DNA of 64,000 bases from Caldilineaceae bacterium (GCA_020433455.1 JAGRCP010000008.1:1-64000), one strand, 5' to 3'; counted from the first letter of the stretch, positions 1 through 12,125 are shown. Made by a program: numbers and translations. The notes: generated by a model from the letters alone, not told the origin.

Positions 1-1
1 G

Positions 2-3271
<3,270 letters not shown>

Positions 3272-3290
3272 GCTGTGATTGGATGTGAAA

Positions 3291-3329
3291 AAGGCGGGAT
3301 GACCAATTGAGCGTCATCCCGCCTTTTTT
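3291..3329. terminator. Bidirectional rho-independent terminator after rpoC
   Basis: A 13-bp perfect stem (3291-3303 with 3313-3325) and 9-base loop is followed by a T-run. An A-run on the left side lets it also serve the convergent acetyltransferase gene on the minus strand. Confidence 0.9.
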
Positions 3330-3372
3330 GGTTCGACCGTACCGAGGGCGTTTGAGGAGGGCCAAATTGGCC

Positions 3373-4359
3373 TTACGCCATGCGGTGCATCTGCTGGTAG
3401 GCGTGATAACGTTCAAAGCCGAATTGCGCGTAGAAATCAACGAGGCCGGCGCAGTCAATGACGCAGCCTTTGATGCCGCTGTTGTGGAGACGGCGTAGCG
3501 CCGCATCCATCAGCGCACGGCCATAGCCCTGTCCGCGTAGTCCATGGCTGATGCCCACCGGCCCCACATGGCCCCACGGGCGCGGCAGCTCGTAGGGATA
3601 AAAGCGTTCGATGGGTCGGATCGAGTCCTCGAAGGTTATCATGCAAAAGCCCTCTACGCCTCGCTCCGTCCACAGCAGCATCCAGTCGCTTAATCGTGCT
3701 TGCTCCTGGAGCAGAATGGCGGCTTCTTCATACCAGCGACCAGGATATTCCCGCTTCAGGAAATCGAGCAGTAATCCCTCTTCGCTGGATTGGGCGGCTC
3801 GTACGGCGCCAGGAATTTTGATGACGCTTGCAGGTGTCTGGTAATCGCTCATATCCCGGGCCAGATCCCAGGCAATCCCGTCGCTGTCGCCATAAATGGT
3901 CGGACCGTAGCCCAGACGCGCAAAGAAGGCCGTACTGTTCAATGCAAGGGGCACGCCGGGCAGGAGCGCACGCAGATCGCCGCCCAGCATCAGTCGATAT
4001 GCGTCCTGTTCGATTAACCATTGTTCTGCCGTCTGAAGGAGCGCCGTGCCGATACCCTGCCGTGCGTAGGCGGGACTCACCGCCAGCGCACTGATCCAGC
4101 CGGTAGCGGAGAGGGTCAGCGACGAACTGTGGAGAGCATTGGCAATCACAAAGCCGGCGAGTTCATCCTGCACCGTAGCCAGCCACACCCGTACCGCACC
4201 CTGAGACGGCGTGTGCAGATTGTAGGCGATCAGGCGCGGAGAGAGGGCGAATTCCGGCGTGGCGGCCTCATTCCACAGGCCGGCCGCCTGCTCAACTTGC
4301 TCTGCACTTAACGTCTCCCAGGCGGTTAGCGTAACGGCCTGGGAAGCATACGAAGACAT
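3373..4359 (-). CDS. Tandem GNAT-family N-acetyltransferase
   Basis: The 328-residue protein contains two GNAT folds in a row. Acetyl-CoA binding motifs are visible in each half: VSPAYARQGIGTALL near residues 93-107 and ISHGLRGQGYGRALMD near 273-288. Both have the Q/RxxGxG/A pattern that holds the pyrophosphate of acetyl-CoA. The double arrangement is seen in mycothiol-synthase-like and related acetyltransferases, but the acceptor cannot be told from sequence. There is no signal peptide, so it should act in the cytoplasm. It converges on rpoC and shares that gene's terminator. It lies about 120 nt downstream of the amidase gene on the same strand, with a hairpin between them. Confidence 0.85.
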   Translation of the reverse strand: MSSYASQAVTLTAWETLSAEQVEQAAGLWNEAATPEFALSPRLIAYNLHTPSQGAVRVWLATVQDELAGFVIANALHSSSLTLSATGWISALAVSPAYARQGIGTALLQTAEQWLIEQDAYRLMLGGDLRALLPGVPLALNSTAFFARLGYGPTIYGDSDGIAWDLARDMSDYQTPASVIKIPGAVRAAQSSEEGLLLDFLKREYPGRWYEEAAILLQEQARLSDWMLLWTERGVEGFCMITFEDSIRPIERFYPYELPRPWGHVGPVGISHGLRGQGYGRALMDAALRRLHNSGIKGCVIDCAGLVDFYAQFGFERYHAYQQMHRMA

Positions 4360-4427
4360 ACATACCTGCCTTTACGGATTTGGTTCTCTAAGCGAGCCGC
4401 CGAATCAATTCGGCTCCCCCTATGGGA

Positions 4428-4445
4428 AACGCGCTTCAGCGCGTT
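4428..4445 (-). terminator. Small hairpin after the amidase gene
   Basis: A 7-bp GC-rich stem with a TTCA/TGAA tetraloop lies between two co-directional genes and is followed on the minus strand by TTTCCC. It is a weak terminator candidate. Confidence 0.4.
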
Positions 4446-4480
4446 AGGCTTCGATTAATGGACCGGCTCTGAGCCGATTT

Positions 4481-5203
4481 CTATCCGGCCGGGTCCGGCG
4501 TTGCAAGAAAGAGGTCGTCATCGAAAAAGCAGAGCAGTGCATCCGTAACGCCCTTGGCTGCCAATTGGGGCGATCGGGTGAGCAGGGCGTTGTCGCCGCC
4601 CAGAAAACCAAGCTCAAGAATGGCCGCGGGCGTGGTCGGTGCAATGCGACGAAAAGCATGATACTGGGTCATATCATGGGTCACTGAGTTAGGGTGAGCC
4701 GGCAGACCCGTTGCGCCGACATAGTATCGGTCAATGCACTGGAGCAGTCGATTATCACCGGCCGTCGTGGTGCGCTCCTCGCTTACGGCCGCCTTGTAAC
4801 CGCTGGCTTCAATACAGCTATCGGCGTGAAGGCTGAGGAGCACGTCAGCCTGTAGCCCTTCCAGCCGGGCGTCATATTCTTGCATTACCGTGACGTCGGC
4901 CCCGGCCCGGCGCAGGCGTGCGGCGGTGAGTCGGGCAATTTCGGCATTGACGTCAGCCTCGCGCAGGGTGATGGCGCCGTCGGCGTCTTCGCAGACTGCG
5001 CCGGAATCGAAACCCGCGTGACCGCTAATCAGGACGACCGACTGGTTAAAGGCCGCAGGATTTACGCCTTGGGGCGCCAGGCCATCCAGGCCCGGCAGCC
5101 CAAATCCCGCCCAACGCGCGCCGACTAGTCCTATGGCCAGTATGATTATGAAACCGATCAAGATGAGAATTCGTTGAATTCTTTGAATGAGTGAATGGCG
5201 CAT
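4481..5203 (-). CDS. Membrane-anchored N-acetylmuramoyl-L-alanine amidase (Amidase_3)
   Basis: This zinc-dependent amidase would cleave the bond between N-acetylmuramic acid and L-alanine in peptidoglycan. Residues 12-32 form a hydrophobic N-terminal anchor, placing the rest outside the membrane. The expected zinc and catalytic residues are H62 (in LISGHAGFDSG), E82, H126 (in LSLHAD) and E197 (in AAILELGF). The usual first motif DPGHGG is modified to SGHAGF. At 240 residues it is a compact single-domain enzyme without cell-wall-binding repeats. It is transcribed away from the RodZ-like gene, and the two may share a regulatory region. Family assignment is firm; the cellular role (division, turnover) is inferred. 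Confidence 0.85.
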   Translation of the reverse strand: MRHSLIQRIQRILILIGFIIILAIGLVGARWAGFGLPGLDGLAPQGVNPAAFNQSVVLISGHAGFDSGAVCEDADGAITLREADVNAEIARLTAARLRRAGADVTVMQEYDARLEGLQADVLLSLHADSCIEASGYKAAVSEERTTTAGDNRLLQCIDRYYVGATGLPAHPNSVTHDMTQYHAFRRIAPTTPAAILELGFLGGDNALLTRSPQLAAKGVTDALLCFFDDDLFLATPDPAG

Positions 5204-5296
5204 AGCGGGCGGCGGTCAGTAAACGTCGTATATTTGCCTCATTGTAACGGGCGACAGCGCGCTTCAACAATTTGGTTTTGGTATAGCATGGCGATA

Positions 5297-5325
5297 TTGA
5301 CAAAGCATAGGGCGCAGGCTACACT
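5297..5325 (+). promoter_or_regulatory. Sigma-70-type promoter for the RodZ-like gene
   Basis: TTGACA, a 17-bp spacer and TACACT. The predicted start of transcription is about 33 nt before the ATG at 5365. Confidence 0.8.
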
Positions 5326-5364
5326 TTTGATTGCGGTTAATAAATGAACGGTTAAAAAAAACGG

Positions 5365-6729
5365 ATGGCATCTCGATTCACCTTTGGCGCACGGCGCAAT
5401 GCCGAGGCCTCGACTCAACAAATTTACGAAACCGCTCGCCGTAACGGCGCTCCGACCATGGGACCGAACGGCCTGGGCGGGGTGCTGCGCGAACGGCGCG
5501 AGGCGATGGGCGTAACCCTGGCCGAAGCGGAAGTTGCAACCCGCATTCGCCAAAAATATCTCGCGGCTTTGGAATCTGATGAATGGCAACTGCTGCCGGG
5601 AGAGGTTGTCGGCCGGGGCTTTCTGCGCAATTATGCGACCTATCTGGGGCTGGAACCCACCGAAATCATTGAGCGCCGTCGCTCCATCACCGAGCCTGTG
5701 TTGAGCGGTCAATTGGTCGGCACCAGCGCCGGCTCCATGCTGCCGCCCGTACGCCAGGTTGATTATCGCCCCAAGGAGGTCGATCTGCGGGATGAGCCCG
5801 ATGTCATGGAGACCCGGGACATCCGCATGACGCCTATCCTGGCCGCGTTGGCTGTGCTGGCGCTGGCCGTGCTGCTCTGGTTCGGCCGCGATACCATCGG
5901 CGGCGCGGCTACCGGTATCGTAGACGGCATTCAGGCCCAGTTCGCCAATCTGACGGCCCAACGCGAAGCGTCGCCCGCCCAAGCAACTCTATCCGCTTCT
6001 TCTTCCGCCGCCGGCGTGGTCAATCCGCAAAACATAGACGGTGCGGCAAGTGATGCGCCGGCTGCATCCGACTCGGTTTCGGCGTCAGGACAGGTTCCCC
6101 AGGCGTCGGGATCGGGCGAAACGGTAACAGGCTCTGACGCCATGCCAAATTCGTCCGAGAGCGACGCCAACGACGGCGGCGACGCCGCAACAGCTACCGA
6201 ATCCCCGTCAGGCTCCGGCGCTTTGGCCGCGTTGATTCCCACGGCTACGCCTACCGTTGCGGAGATTGTTGACAGCGCGCCGACGGAAGCGCCGGTCGTT
6301 GAAGAGCCCACGCCCGAGCCTCCCACGCCGGAACCGCCTACGGCTACGCCCGTCGTGCTGGAACCCACGGCCACGCCTACCGAGGAACCAACGCCTGAGC
6401 CGGTTGTCGTGCCGCCTGCCTGCGCGGACGGCCGTTCGCTCATTCTTACGCCCGGCGCGGGCCAGGTGGTGAGCGGTCCTGTGGCCGTCACCGGCACTGC
6501 CGCCCACGAGGCGTTCGGCTATTACAAGTTGGAATTTGCCCCGGGCGCCAATGCCGAAGGCGGTTTCGTTTATTTTGCGGGCGCGGAGAGTCCCGTGAGC
6601 GGCGGGCTGCTGGGTACGCTGAATACAACGGCTTTGGGCAACGGCGCATACACTGTGCAATTGACCGTTGTCGATGCGACGGGAAACTTCCCGCCTCCTT
6701 GCCGCGTCAGCATCACCGTGCAGAATTAG
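5365..6729 (+). CDS. RodZ-like membrane HTH protein with Ig-like C-terminal domain
   Basis: A cytoplasmic helix-turn-helix domain of the HTH_25/RodZ type occupies about residues 37-105 (GGVLRERREAMGVTLAEAE onward, then the GRGFLRNYATYLGL segment). A single transmembrane helix lies near 156-174. A long Ser/Ala then Pro/Thr-rich linker follows, and about residues 350-454 form a beta-rich Ig-like module. RodZ proteins link the MreB cytoskeleton to cell-wall synthesis. The neighbouring amidase fits a cell-envelope role, but no MreB gene is in the window. ATG 5365 is chosen because it sits 33 nt from a strong promoter; a second in-frame ATG at 5458 lies just before the HTH and would also give a complete domain. 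Confidence 0.8.
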   Translation: MASRFTFGARRNAEASTQQIYETARRNGAPTMGPNGLGGVLRERREAMGVTLAEAEVATRIRQKYLAALESDEWQLLPGEVVGRGFLRNYATYLGLEPTEIIERRRSITEPVLSGQLVGTSAGSMLPPVRQVDYRPKEVDLRDEPDVMETRDIRMTPILAALAVLALAVLLWFGRDTIGGAATGIVDGIQAQFANLTAQREASPAQATLSASSSAAGVVNPQNIDGAASDAPAASDSVSASGQVPQASGSGETVTGSDAMPNSSESDANDGGDAATATESPSGSGALAALIPTATPTVAEIVDSAPTEAPVVEEPTPEPPTPEPPTATPVVLEPTATPTEEPTPEPVVVPPACADGRSLILTPGAGQVVSGPVAVTGTAAHEAFGYYKLEFAPGANAEGGFVYFAGAESPVSGGLLGTLNTTALGNGAYTVQLTVVDATGNFPPPCRVSITVQN

Positions 6730-6817
6730 GTGATTTGGGGCATCTTCGTCAGCTTCTGGCGCGCGGTCCTTTCAATCAGGTGTGAGATTTGCTCCTGAGG
6801 AGAGACGATCCTATTAC

Positions 6818-6852
6818 AAAAAAAGCCTCTCGCCGCGACGAGAGGCTTTTTT
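6818..6852. terminator. Bidirectional terminator between the RodZ-like gene and def
   Basis: An A-run, an inverted repeat (AAGCCTCTCG and its complement around a short loop) and a T-run sit between convergent genes. Confidence 0.9.
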
Positions 6853-6944
6853 GTTCCACCGGATTTCATGCGGCCGACTGATGCGGGCCCCGTGAATAGT
6901 TGAACCGTGGGATGTGGAGATACGTCCGGGCCGCCATCTTCCGA

Positions 6945-7484
6945 TTAGGTCTCGCGCTCCAAGGGCACGGCAACGATCTTGCCCGATTCATCTTCCATCA
7001 GGCGATAAACTTGTTCCGCCCGTTCGGTCATCAGCACGCCGTGGAGATGGTCGATTTCGTGCTGAAAGATGCGCGCCAGCCAGCCATAGGCTTTCAGGCG
7101 CACCTCTGCGCCCGTACGGTCCTGGGCGCGCACGACCACCTGGGTGGCCCGGTCCACATCCGCGGCGATGTTGGGCAAGCTCAAACAGCCTTCCTGCGCG
7201 ACTTCGGAGCCTTTGGCTTTGATGATCTCCGGATTGATTAGCTCATATACCCGGCCGGTCCCTTGGGGATTTTCTTCGTCCTCCGGATACTCAATCACCG
7301 CAATACGGCGGGAAACGCCGATTTGGGGAGCGGCCAGGCCAACGCCCGGCGCCTCGCGCATGGTTTCCAGCATGTCGTCCAGCAGTTGGTGGAGATCGCC
7401 GTCAAAGACGCGTACGCGCTCGGCGGTCTGATGTAGAACCGGTTCAGTCGGTGAACCGAGGGTAACAATTTCGCGTAATGCCAT
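6945..7484 (-). CDS. def: Peptide deformylase
   Basis: This enzyme removes the N-formyl group from nascent proteins in the cytoplasm. All three family motifs are present: GVGLAAPQIG near residue 47, EGCLSLP with metal ligand C100, and QHEIDHLHG with ligands H142 and H146 and catalytic E143. The 179-residue length is normal. The ATG at 7484 puts the standard N-terminal sequence directly at the start. It stands alone on the minus strand and converges on the RodZ-like gene. Nothing about it is unusual. Confidence 0.97.
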   Translation of the reverse strand: MALREIVTLGSPTEPVLHQTAERVRVFDGDLHQLLDDMLETMREAPGVGLAAPQIGVSRRIAVIEYPEDEENPQGTGRVYELINPEIIKAKGSEVAQEGCLSLPNIAADVDRATQVVVRAQDRTGAEVRLKAYGWLARIFQHEIDHLHGVLMTERAEQVYRLMEDESGKIVAVPLERET

Positions 7485-7840
7485 AATTTATCCGCTTTCT
7501 TTCCTGTTTAGCTTAGATAGCTGAATCCTACGCAAAGCGACCGGCCCTGTCAATTTCTGCATAAAAGCAAGCCCCGATTCGCGTCCATCCGCTAATTCAA
7601 TCCAATTGACCGTAACTATCCCTTCGGCGCCTCGTCATGAATCGTGTGTGAGGAGCCGGGCAGAATGCTTCCCATACGCCGCACCGGGGGCGTCATCGAA
7701 TTTCCGTGATTCTTCATCTGCCGCGAGGAAGGCAGTTCATCTCCGCCCCCGGCGTTTGGCAAACCCATGCACGTCCGCGTTGCTAGCGCGCGAAAATGAA
7801 TACGTAAATAACCATAGCTCTGCTGACAGGAGGTAGAGAA
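7485..7840. other. Intergenic stretch between def and the beta-propeller gene
   Basis: These 356 bases hold the leaders of two divergent genes. The only clear signal is a strong ribosome-binding site (AGGAGG) just before the GTG start at 7841. A 76-codon open frame at 7606-7836 has an unnatural composition and is not believed. I saw no convincing promoter or RNA gene. Confidence 0.6.
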
Positions 7841-9130
7841 GTGATTCGACGCACCCTGCGCTTAGGCGCACTGTTATGCCTGATAGCGGGCAGTCTGGCT
7901 TTGTTGCCCATGGCCGCATCCGCCGCACGCAATATGACGAGCGACGGCGCCAACCCCGTCTATCAAAGCGGGACCGTTCCGGGTACTGTTCCAACTTCAC
8001 CGTTGCCCACGCCCACATCAACGACCCGGCCCGTAACGCCGCCCCGGCCGACGCCTCGGCCCACCAATCCTGCCCCGCCGCCGCGTCCGGTTCCGCCCGC
8101 GCCCAACAGGGCTGCGCCTGCCGAGAACAGCCGCGGCTATGCGCGCATCGGCGATGACGTCCTCCTCAAGGTTATCGGCGATCGCCTGTCACCGGTCATC
8201 TACGGCTTCACGGCTTCAGAGCGGGTTTACTGGTCGCCCGATGACGGATTGCTTTGGCGTTACGTCACAACGCGCCCCGAAGTTGAGGACTTTATGATGA
8301 GTTCGGCCGACCCGCTGACGCTCTATAGCGGCGCCGGCAATGATTGCAGCGAAGAAGCCGCTGAGCCTGCTCCCTTCTACTACTCCGACAGCCGCGGCAA
8401 GCAGTGGGATGAGATGGCGCAGGGCGCGGGTCTGACCCCGCTTGTGATCGATCCGTCCGATGCGCTGCACATCTTCGCCGCGGACTGCGATCTGCCTTTT
8501 GTGTCTGAAGACGGCGGTGCGACGTGGATGGCCCAGCCCGGCGATCGTTCTTCTTCGCCCTGGCTGACTGCTCGCATGACGGTCATGGCTGCGACAGAGT
8601 TGGCCGGGAGCGGCGATGAGGAAGGCGGCCCGGCCTGGAACGCGCTCTACGCAGCCGGCGTCACCGCAGCGGGCGAGTATATTCTCGCCTACAGTGAAGA
8701 TGGAGGCGTCACCTGGACCGCCATGACGCCTGAGGAAGGGGATGTTCCCACCGACGTGAGCGTGCTGGAGGCGGACCCCTATACCGCGGGTTCTCTCTGG
8801 GCGGCTGACAGTCAGGGCGTCTGGATGACGCAAGACTTTGGGGCGAGCTGGACGCTCATCAGCGACGGGCTGGGACGGATATTGCAGGGCGGCAGCGCCA
8901 ATTCGGCTGCGGCCATTACCGATCTGGCTTATGCGCCCGCCACCGGGCAGCTCTTCCTGGCCGGCAAGCGGGGGCTATACGTCCTTCCCCCCGCGGCGGA
9001 TGCCTGGGAACAGGTAAAGGGGGAAGCGTACAGCCTGACGCCTCTTGACAGCCTGCTCCTCACCGAGAGCAATCCCAATGTCCTGTGGGTGAATGCCGCG
9101 GACGGCGTCTATCGCCACCGTATTCAGTAA
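7841..9130 (+). CDS. Secreted BNR/Asp-box beta-propeller protein
   Basis: A cleavable signal peptide ending near MAASAA opens the protein. A Pro/Thr-rich linker of about 60 residues follows, then a repeat domain. At least four Asp-box turns can be seen: SPDDGLLW, SEDGGATWM, SEDGGVTWT and TQDFGASWT. They mark the blades of a sialidase/sortilin/photosynthesis-assembly type propeller. Such propellers bind ligands or proteins; no sialidase catalytic residues are evident, so an enzymatic role should not be assumed. The GTG start at 7841 is supported by an AGGAGG site. It should be exported or anchored at the cell surface. Confidence 0.8.
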   Translation: MIRRTLRLGALLCLIAGSLALLPMAASAARNMTSDGANPVYQSGTVPGTVPTSPLPTPTSTTRPVTPPRPTPRPTNPAPPPRPVPPAPNRAAPAENSRGYARIGDDVLLKVIGDRLSPVIYGFTASERVYWSPDDGLLWRYVTTRPEVEDFMMSSADPLTLYSGAGNDCSEEAAEPAPFYYSDSRGKQWDEMAQGAGLTPLVIDPSDALHIFAADCDLPFVSEDGGATWMAQPGDRSSSPWLTARMTVMAATELAGSGDEEGGPAWNALYAAGVTAAGEYILAYSEDGGVTWTAMTPEEGDVPTDVSVLEADPYTAGSLWAADSQGVWMTQDFGASWTLISDGLGRILQGGSANSAAAITDLAYAPATGQLFLAGKRGLYVLPPAADAWEQVKGEAYSLTPLDSLLLTESNPNVLWVNAADGVYRHRIQ

Positions 9131-9184
9131 GTAACTGCCAGCGAGTCGCATAGCGCTTTGGCACGATCGCCGGAGCGGACCAAA

Positions 9185-9226
9185 CGAAAAGGTGCGGATT
9201 CCTTGCAAGGAATCCGCACCTTTTCG
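9185..9226. terminator. Perfect 42-nt palindromic bidirectional terminator
   Basis: Positions 9185-9205 are the exact reverse complement of 9206-9226, with A and T runs at the ends. It lies between convergent genes. Confidence 0.9.
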
Positions 9227-9308
9227 CGCCGCTTATAGGGCGCAGATCAAATATTGCCGCGCCCCGTTCCGCATCCGACAGCCGCGTGCCGGCCGGCTGA
9301 ACCCTCTT

Positions 9309-11336
9309 TCACCGTGCCGGCCGCATGGTTAACAGGCGCAGGCCGTTCATGACCACCAGCAGCGTGCTGCCTTCGTGGCCGACGACGCCCAGCGGCAGGG
9401 GCAGCATGAAGTGGGGCACGAAAATCGGAACCAGAATCGTAAGCGTCACCAGCGTAATGATGACCCCGACGGAGAAGAAAATATTCTGACGCACGATGCG
9501 GTCCGCCTTGCGGCTTAGCTCCAGCACGAAGGGGAGACGCGAGAGGTCGCTGGACATGAGCACGATATCCGCCGTCTCCAGCGCCACATCCGTGCCGCCC
9601 GCTCCCATGGCTACGCCAACCGTCGCGGTCGCCAGCGCGGGCGCGTCATTGACCCCGTCGCCCACCATGCCGATCTCGTCTTCCGCCGCTATTTTTTGGA
9701 TGATTTCCACCTTCTGTTCGGGCAAAAGGCTGCTGTAGACCTCATCAATGCCGATCTCTCCTGCGATGGTTTCGGCGACTGCATCGTTATCGCCGGTGAG
9801 CATGGCGATGCGCTGGACGCCCAGCTCGCGCAGTGCGGCGATGCTCGCTTTGGCCTCAGGGCGGACAGCGTCAGCCACAGCGATAAAGCCCACAACTTCC
9901 CAATCTCTTTCTGAGCCTAACGTGTCTTCCACCGTGCTGCGTCGCACGACGAGCATGGCTGTCTTGCCCTGCTTGCGCAGCGCTTCGCCGATCATGCGAA
10001 TGGCCGGCGAGATGTCCATCTCCTCGCTCATATATAGCCGCTCATTGCCGATGTAGACCGTCTCTACATAATTTTTTCGCTGAAATTTTGCCTGCACGCC
10101 CTGCCCGGCAATCGCCTCAAAGCCGGTGGGCGCCTCCAGCATAATGTCCCGGGCTTCCGCTTCTTCGATGATGGCCCGGGCGATGTGGTGCTCGCTCAGC
10201 GTCTCCGCGCTGCCGGCCAGCCGGAGCAGCTCTTCCGTGGTGTGGCCCGTCATGGGATGAAGGTTGGTGACAACCGGGCGGCCGACGGTCAGCGTGCCCG
10301 TTTTGTCAAAAGCCAGCATATTGATGTCGGCCAGTTTTTGAATATAGGCGCCGCCCTTGAAGAGCACGCCGCCCCGGGCCGCCGCGGCAATTGCGCTGAG
10401 TACGCTGGCCGGCGTGCTGATGATGAGCGCACAGGGACTGGCCACGACCAGCAGGGTCATAGCCCGATAGAGCGTATCGGCAAAAGGTTCGTCCAGGAAG
10501 AGCCAGGGCAGGAGAATGGCCAATAGGGTCGCGCCGATGACCACATAGGTGTACGGCTGGCTGAAGCGATCGATGAATTGCTGAACCGGCGTGGTATTTT
10601 CCTGAGCTTCCGCCACCATGGTAATAATTTTACTCAGCGTGCTTTCGCCCGCCCGCGCGGTCACTTCCACCTGGATCGAGCCGCCGCCGTTGATGGTTCC
10701 GGCAAAGACCTGGTCGTCCACTTCTTTGCGCACGGGAACGCTCTCGCCGGTAATGGGGCTTTGGTCAATGCTGGTGGCGCCTTGGATCACCCGGCCGTCT
10801 ACGGGCAAACGCTCGCCCGGCCGCACCAGAACGACTTCGCCCGGCGTCAGATCATCCACGGACATGGTTATTTCTTCGTCGTTGCGCAACACGGTTGCGG
10901 TATCCGGTCGCAGGTCGGAGAGGGCGGTGATGGCATCCCGGGTGCGATCCATGGCAAATTCTTCCAGCGCGCCGCTCAGGGTAAAGAGGAAAAGCAGCAG
11001 TGCGCCTTCTTCCCATTCGCCGATGAGGGCCGCACCCAACGCAGCCGCGATCATGAGGAAGTCGATGTCCAGTCGACCTTCCCGGGCCTCTTCAATGGCC
11101 CCCGTAAGACCCGAATAGCCGCCTGCGATGAATGCGACGAGCGCGGCCGCGGTCACGGCCCATGGGGGCAATGCGCCCGTCAGGCTGCCGCCGATCCAGC
11201 CGATTAGCAGTGCAATCAGCGTGATGGCAGCCAATAACAACCCCATATTCGTTCGCCACAGATGAATAGGATTGGTCCATGCGGCGCGGCTGGGGGGCGA
11301 GCCTGCGACGCCGGCGGAAGTGCTGTTGATAGTCAT
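9309..11336 (-). CDS. P1B-4-type heavy-metal efflux P-type ATPase
   Basis: This ATP-driven pump is 675 residues long and lacks an N-terminal HMA metal-binding domain. The actuator motif TGES is near 196-199, phosphorylated D344 lies in DKTGT, and MLTGDN and GDGVNDAP are both present. The transmembrane metal motif is SPC (300-302) rather than CPC. The last helix carries HEGST (654-658). SPC plus HEG(S/G)T is the signature of subgroup P1B-4, whose members export Fe(II) or Co(II) (PfeT, CtpD, CoaT). The usual SEHP in the nucleotide domain reads SEHH here. It follows a PerR/Fur-type gene at a gap of 33 nt in one operon, which favours Fe(II) efflux during peroxide stress. The metal itself is inferred. 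Confidence 0.9.
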   Translation of the reverse strand: MTINSTSAGVAGSPPSRAAWTNPIHLWRTNMGLLLAAITLIALLIGWIGGSLTGALPPWAVTAAALVAFIAGGYSGLTGAIEEAREGRLDIDFLMIAAALGAALIGEWEEGALLLFLFTLSGALEEFAMDRTRDAITALSDLRPDTATVLRNDEEITMSVDDLTPGEVVLVRPGERLPVDGRVIQGATSIDQSPITGESVPVRKEVDDQVFAGTINGGGSIQVEVTARAGESTLSKIITMVAEAQENTTPVQQFIDRFSQPYTYVVIGATLLAILLPWLFLDEPFADTLYRAMTLLVVASPCALIISTPASVLSAIAAAARGGVLFKGGAYIQKLADINMLAFDKTGTLTVGRPVVTNLHPMTGHTTEELLRLAGSAETLSEHHIARAIIEEAEARDIMLEAPTGFEAIAGQGVQAKFQRKNYVETVYIGNERLYMSEEMDISPAIRMIGEALRKQGKTAMLVVRRSTVEDTLGSERDWEVVGFIAVADAVRPEAKASIAALRELGVQRIAMLTGDNDAVAETIAGEIGIDEVYSSLLPEQKVEIIQKIAAEDEIGMVGDGVNDAPALATATVGVAMGAGGTDVALETADIVLMSSDLSRLPFVLELSRKADRIVRQNIFFSVGVIITLVTLTILVPIFVPHFMLPLPLGVVGHEGSTLLVVMNGLRLLTMRPAR

Positions 11337-11369
11337 AGTGCTTTCTCGTTTCTCCTCCTCAGGATTTGC

Positions 11370-11933
11370 TTAATCATCATTTCGTTCAGGGGACGCCGGC
11401 ACGGGTTTGCCGGATGCAGTCGCCTGTTGTTCTGTCTGTTGCTCCGTCCATTGGGCGACGATTTCCGTGCGCCGCTGGGTGCGACAGTCGGAACAGAAGC
11501 CGACCAGCGTTACGCGTGCGCCTACGGGCTGAAAGTCGAGTTCCTCCTGCACAGCCGTATAGAGTGCGTCCATGCCCATATCGCCTTCGTAATCGTAAAT
11601 CTTATGACAGCGCAGGCAGATGACGTTGACATGGGGCTCGGGATCGGTATCGTAGTGCGTGTGATCCGAGCCCACGCTGATTTCAACAATGAGGCCCAAC
11701 TGCTGTAGCGTGTTGAGCGTGTTGTAGACCGTCGCACGGCTGATGGAAGGGTGTTCGGCCGCCACGGCCTGATAGACATCATAAGGCGACGGGTGGCTGT
11801 CGGTATTGGCCAGGTAGGCGCAGATGGTTCGGCGTTGGGCCGTAATGCGCATACCCGCCCGGCGTAGACCAACGAGGAAAATATCCTCTTTGCTCTTTGT
11901 TTGCTCTGTGCCTGACGGCGTTTGATTTTGCAT
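11370..11933 (-). CDS. Fur-family regulator, PerR-like
   Basis: A winged helix (about residues 20-85, with SRATVYNTLNTLQQLG as recognition helix) is followed by the Fur dimerisation domain. The structural zinc site is complete: C106-x2-C109 and C147-x2-C150. Regulatory metal-site candidates are H47, D95 and H101. The H-x-H of Bacillus PerR reads H-x-N here. Residues 151-187 form a Gln-rich tail. It is the first gene of a two-gene operon with the P1B-4 ATPase. Two operator-like palindromes flank its own promoter, so autoregulation is likely. PerR is preferred over Fur or Zur because of the ATPase partner, but the inducing signal is not proven by sequence. Confidence 0.88.
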   Translation of the reverse strand: MQNQTPSGTEQTKSKEDIFLVGLRRAGMRITAQRRTICAYLANTDSHPSPYDVYQAVAAEHPSISRATVYNTLNTLQQLGLIVEISVGSDHTHYDTDPEPHVNVICLRCHKIYDYEGDMGMDALYTAVQEELDFQPVGARVTLVGFCSDCRTQRRTEIVAQWTEQQTEQQATASGKPVPASPERNDD

Positions 11934-11948
11934 AGATACTCACGCATT

Positions 11949-11971
11949 TTATTTTGAATCGTTCTAAACAA
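11949..11971 (-). promoter_or_regulatory. Proximal operator of the PerR-like/ATPase operon
   Basis: TTATTTTGAA, a 3-bp spacer and TTCTAAACAA form an imperfect inverted repeat. It starts 15 bp upstream of the regulator's ATG and just downstream of the predicted transcription start. Confidence 0.75.
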
Positions 11972-11980
11972 TTATGGCCT

Positions 11981-12009
11981 ATTATTGCCTATTTTGTTGA
12001 GTTTGTCAA
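11981..12009 (-). promoter_or_regulatory. Promoter of the PerR-like/ATPase operon
   Basis: On the minus strand it reads TTGACA, a 17-bp spacer and AATAAT. It lies exactly between the two operator palindromes. Confidence 0.8.
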
Positions 12010-12012
12010 GTC

Positions 12013-12035
12013 TTATTTTGAATGGTTCGAAATAA
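12013..12035 (-). promoter_or_regulatory. Distal operator of the PerR-like/ATPase operon
   Basis: TTATTTTGAA, a 3-bp spacer and TTCGAAATAA. The repeat extends outwards to 12010-12038, giving 13-bp arms with one mismatch. Its left half-site is identical to that of the proximal copy, 64 bp away. Confidence 0.8.
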
Positions 12036-12095
12036 GACGCGGAACCGCAGATTCTTTTGTTGATCTGGCTAAACGCGTGATTTACTGTATTTCGT

Positions 12096-12125
12096 TTGAC
12101 AAGCCCTTGTGAACTCTGCTACAAT
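12096..12125 (+). promoter_or_regulatory. Promoter of the cytochrome oxidase cluster
   Basis: TTGACA, an 18-bp spacer and TACAAT. Transcription would begin about 40 nt before the TTG at 12172. Confidence 0.75.

Noticed and set aside
7606-7836. 76-codon open frame before the beta-propeller gene
   Set aside because: Ser/Arg-rich composition without a hydrophobic or domain pattern, and it lies in the expected leader region.
7841-9130. Sialidase activity for the Asp-box protein
   Set aside because: Asp-boxes are structural; the arginine triad and other catalytic residues of sialidases were not seen.
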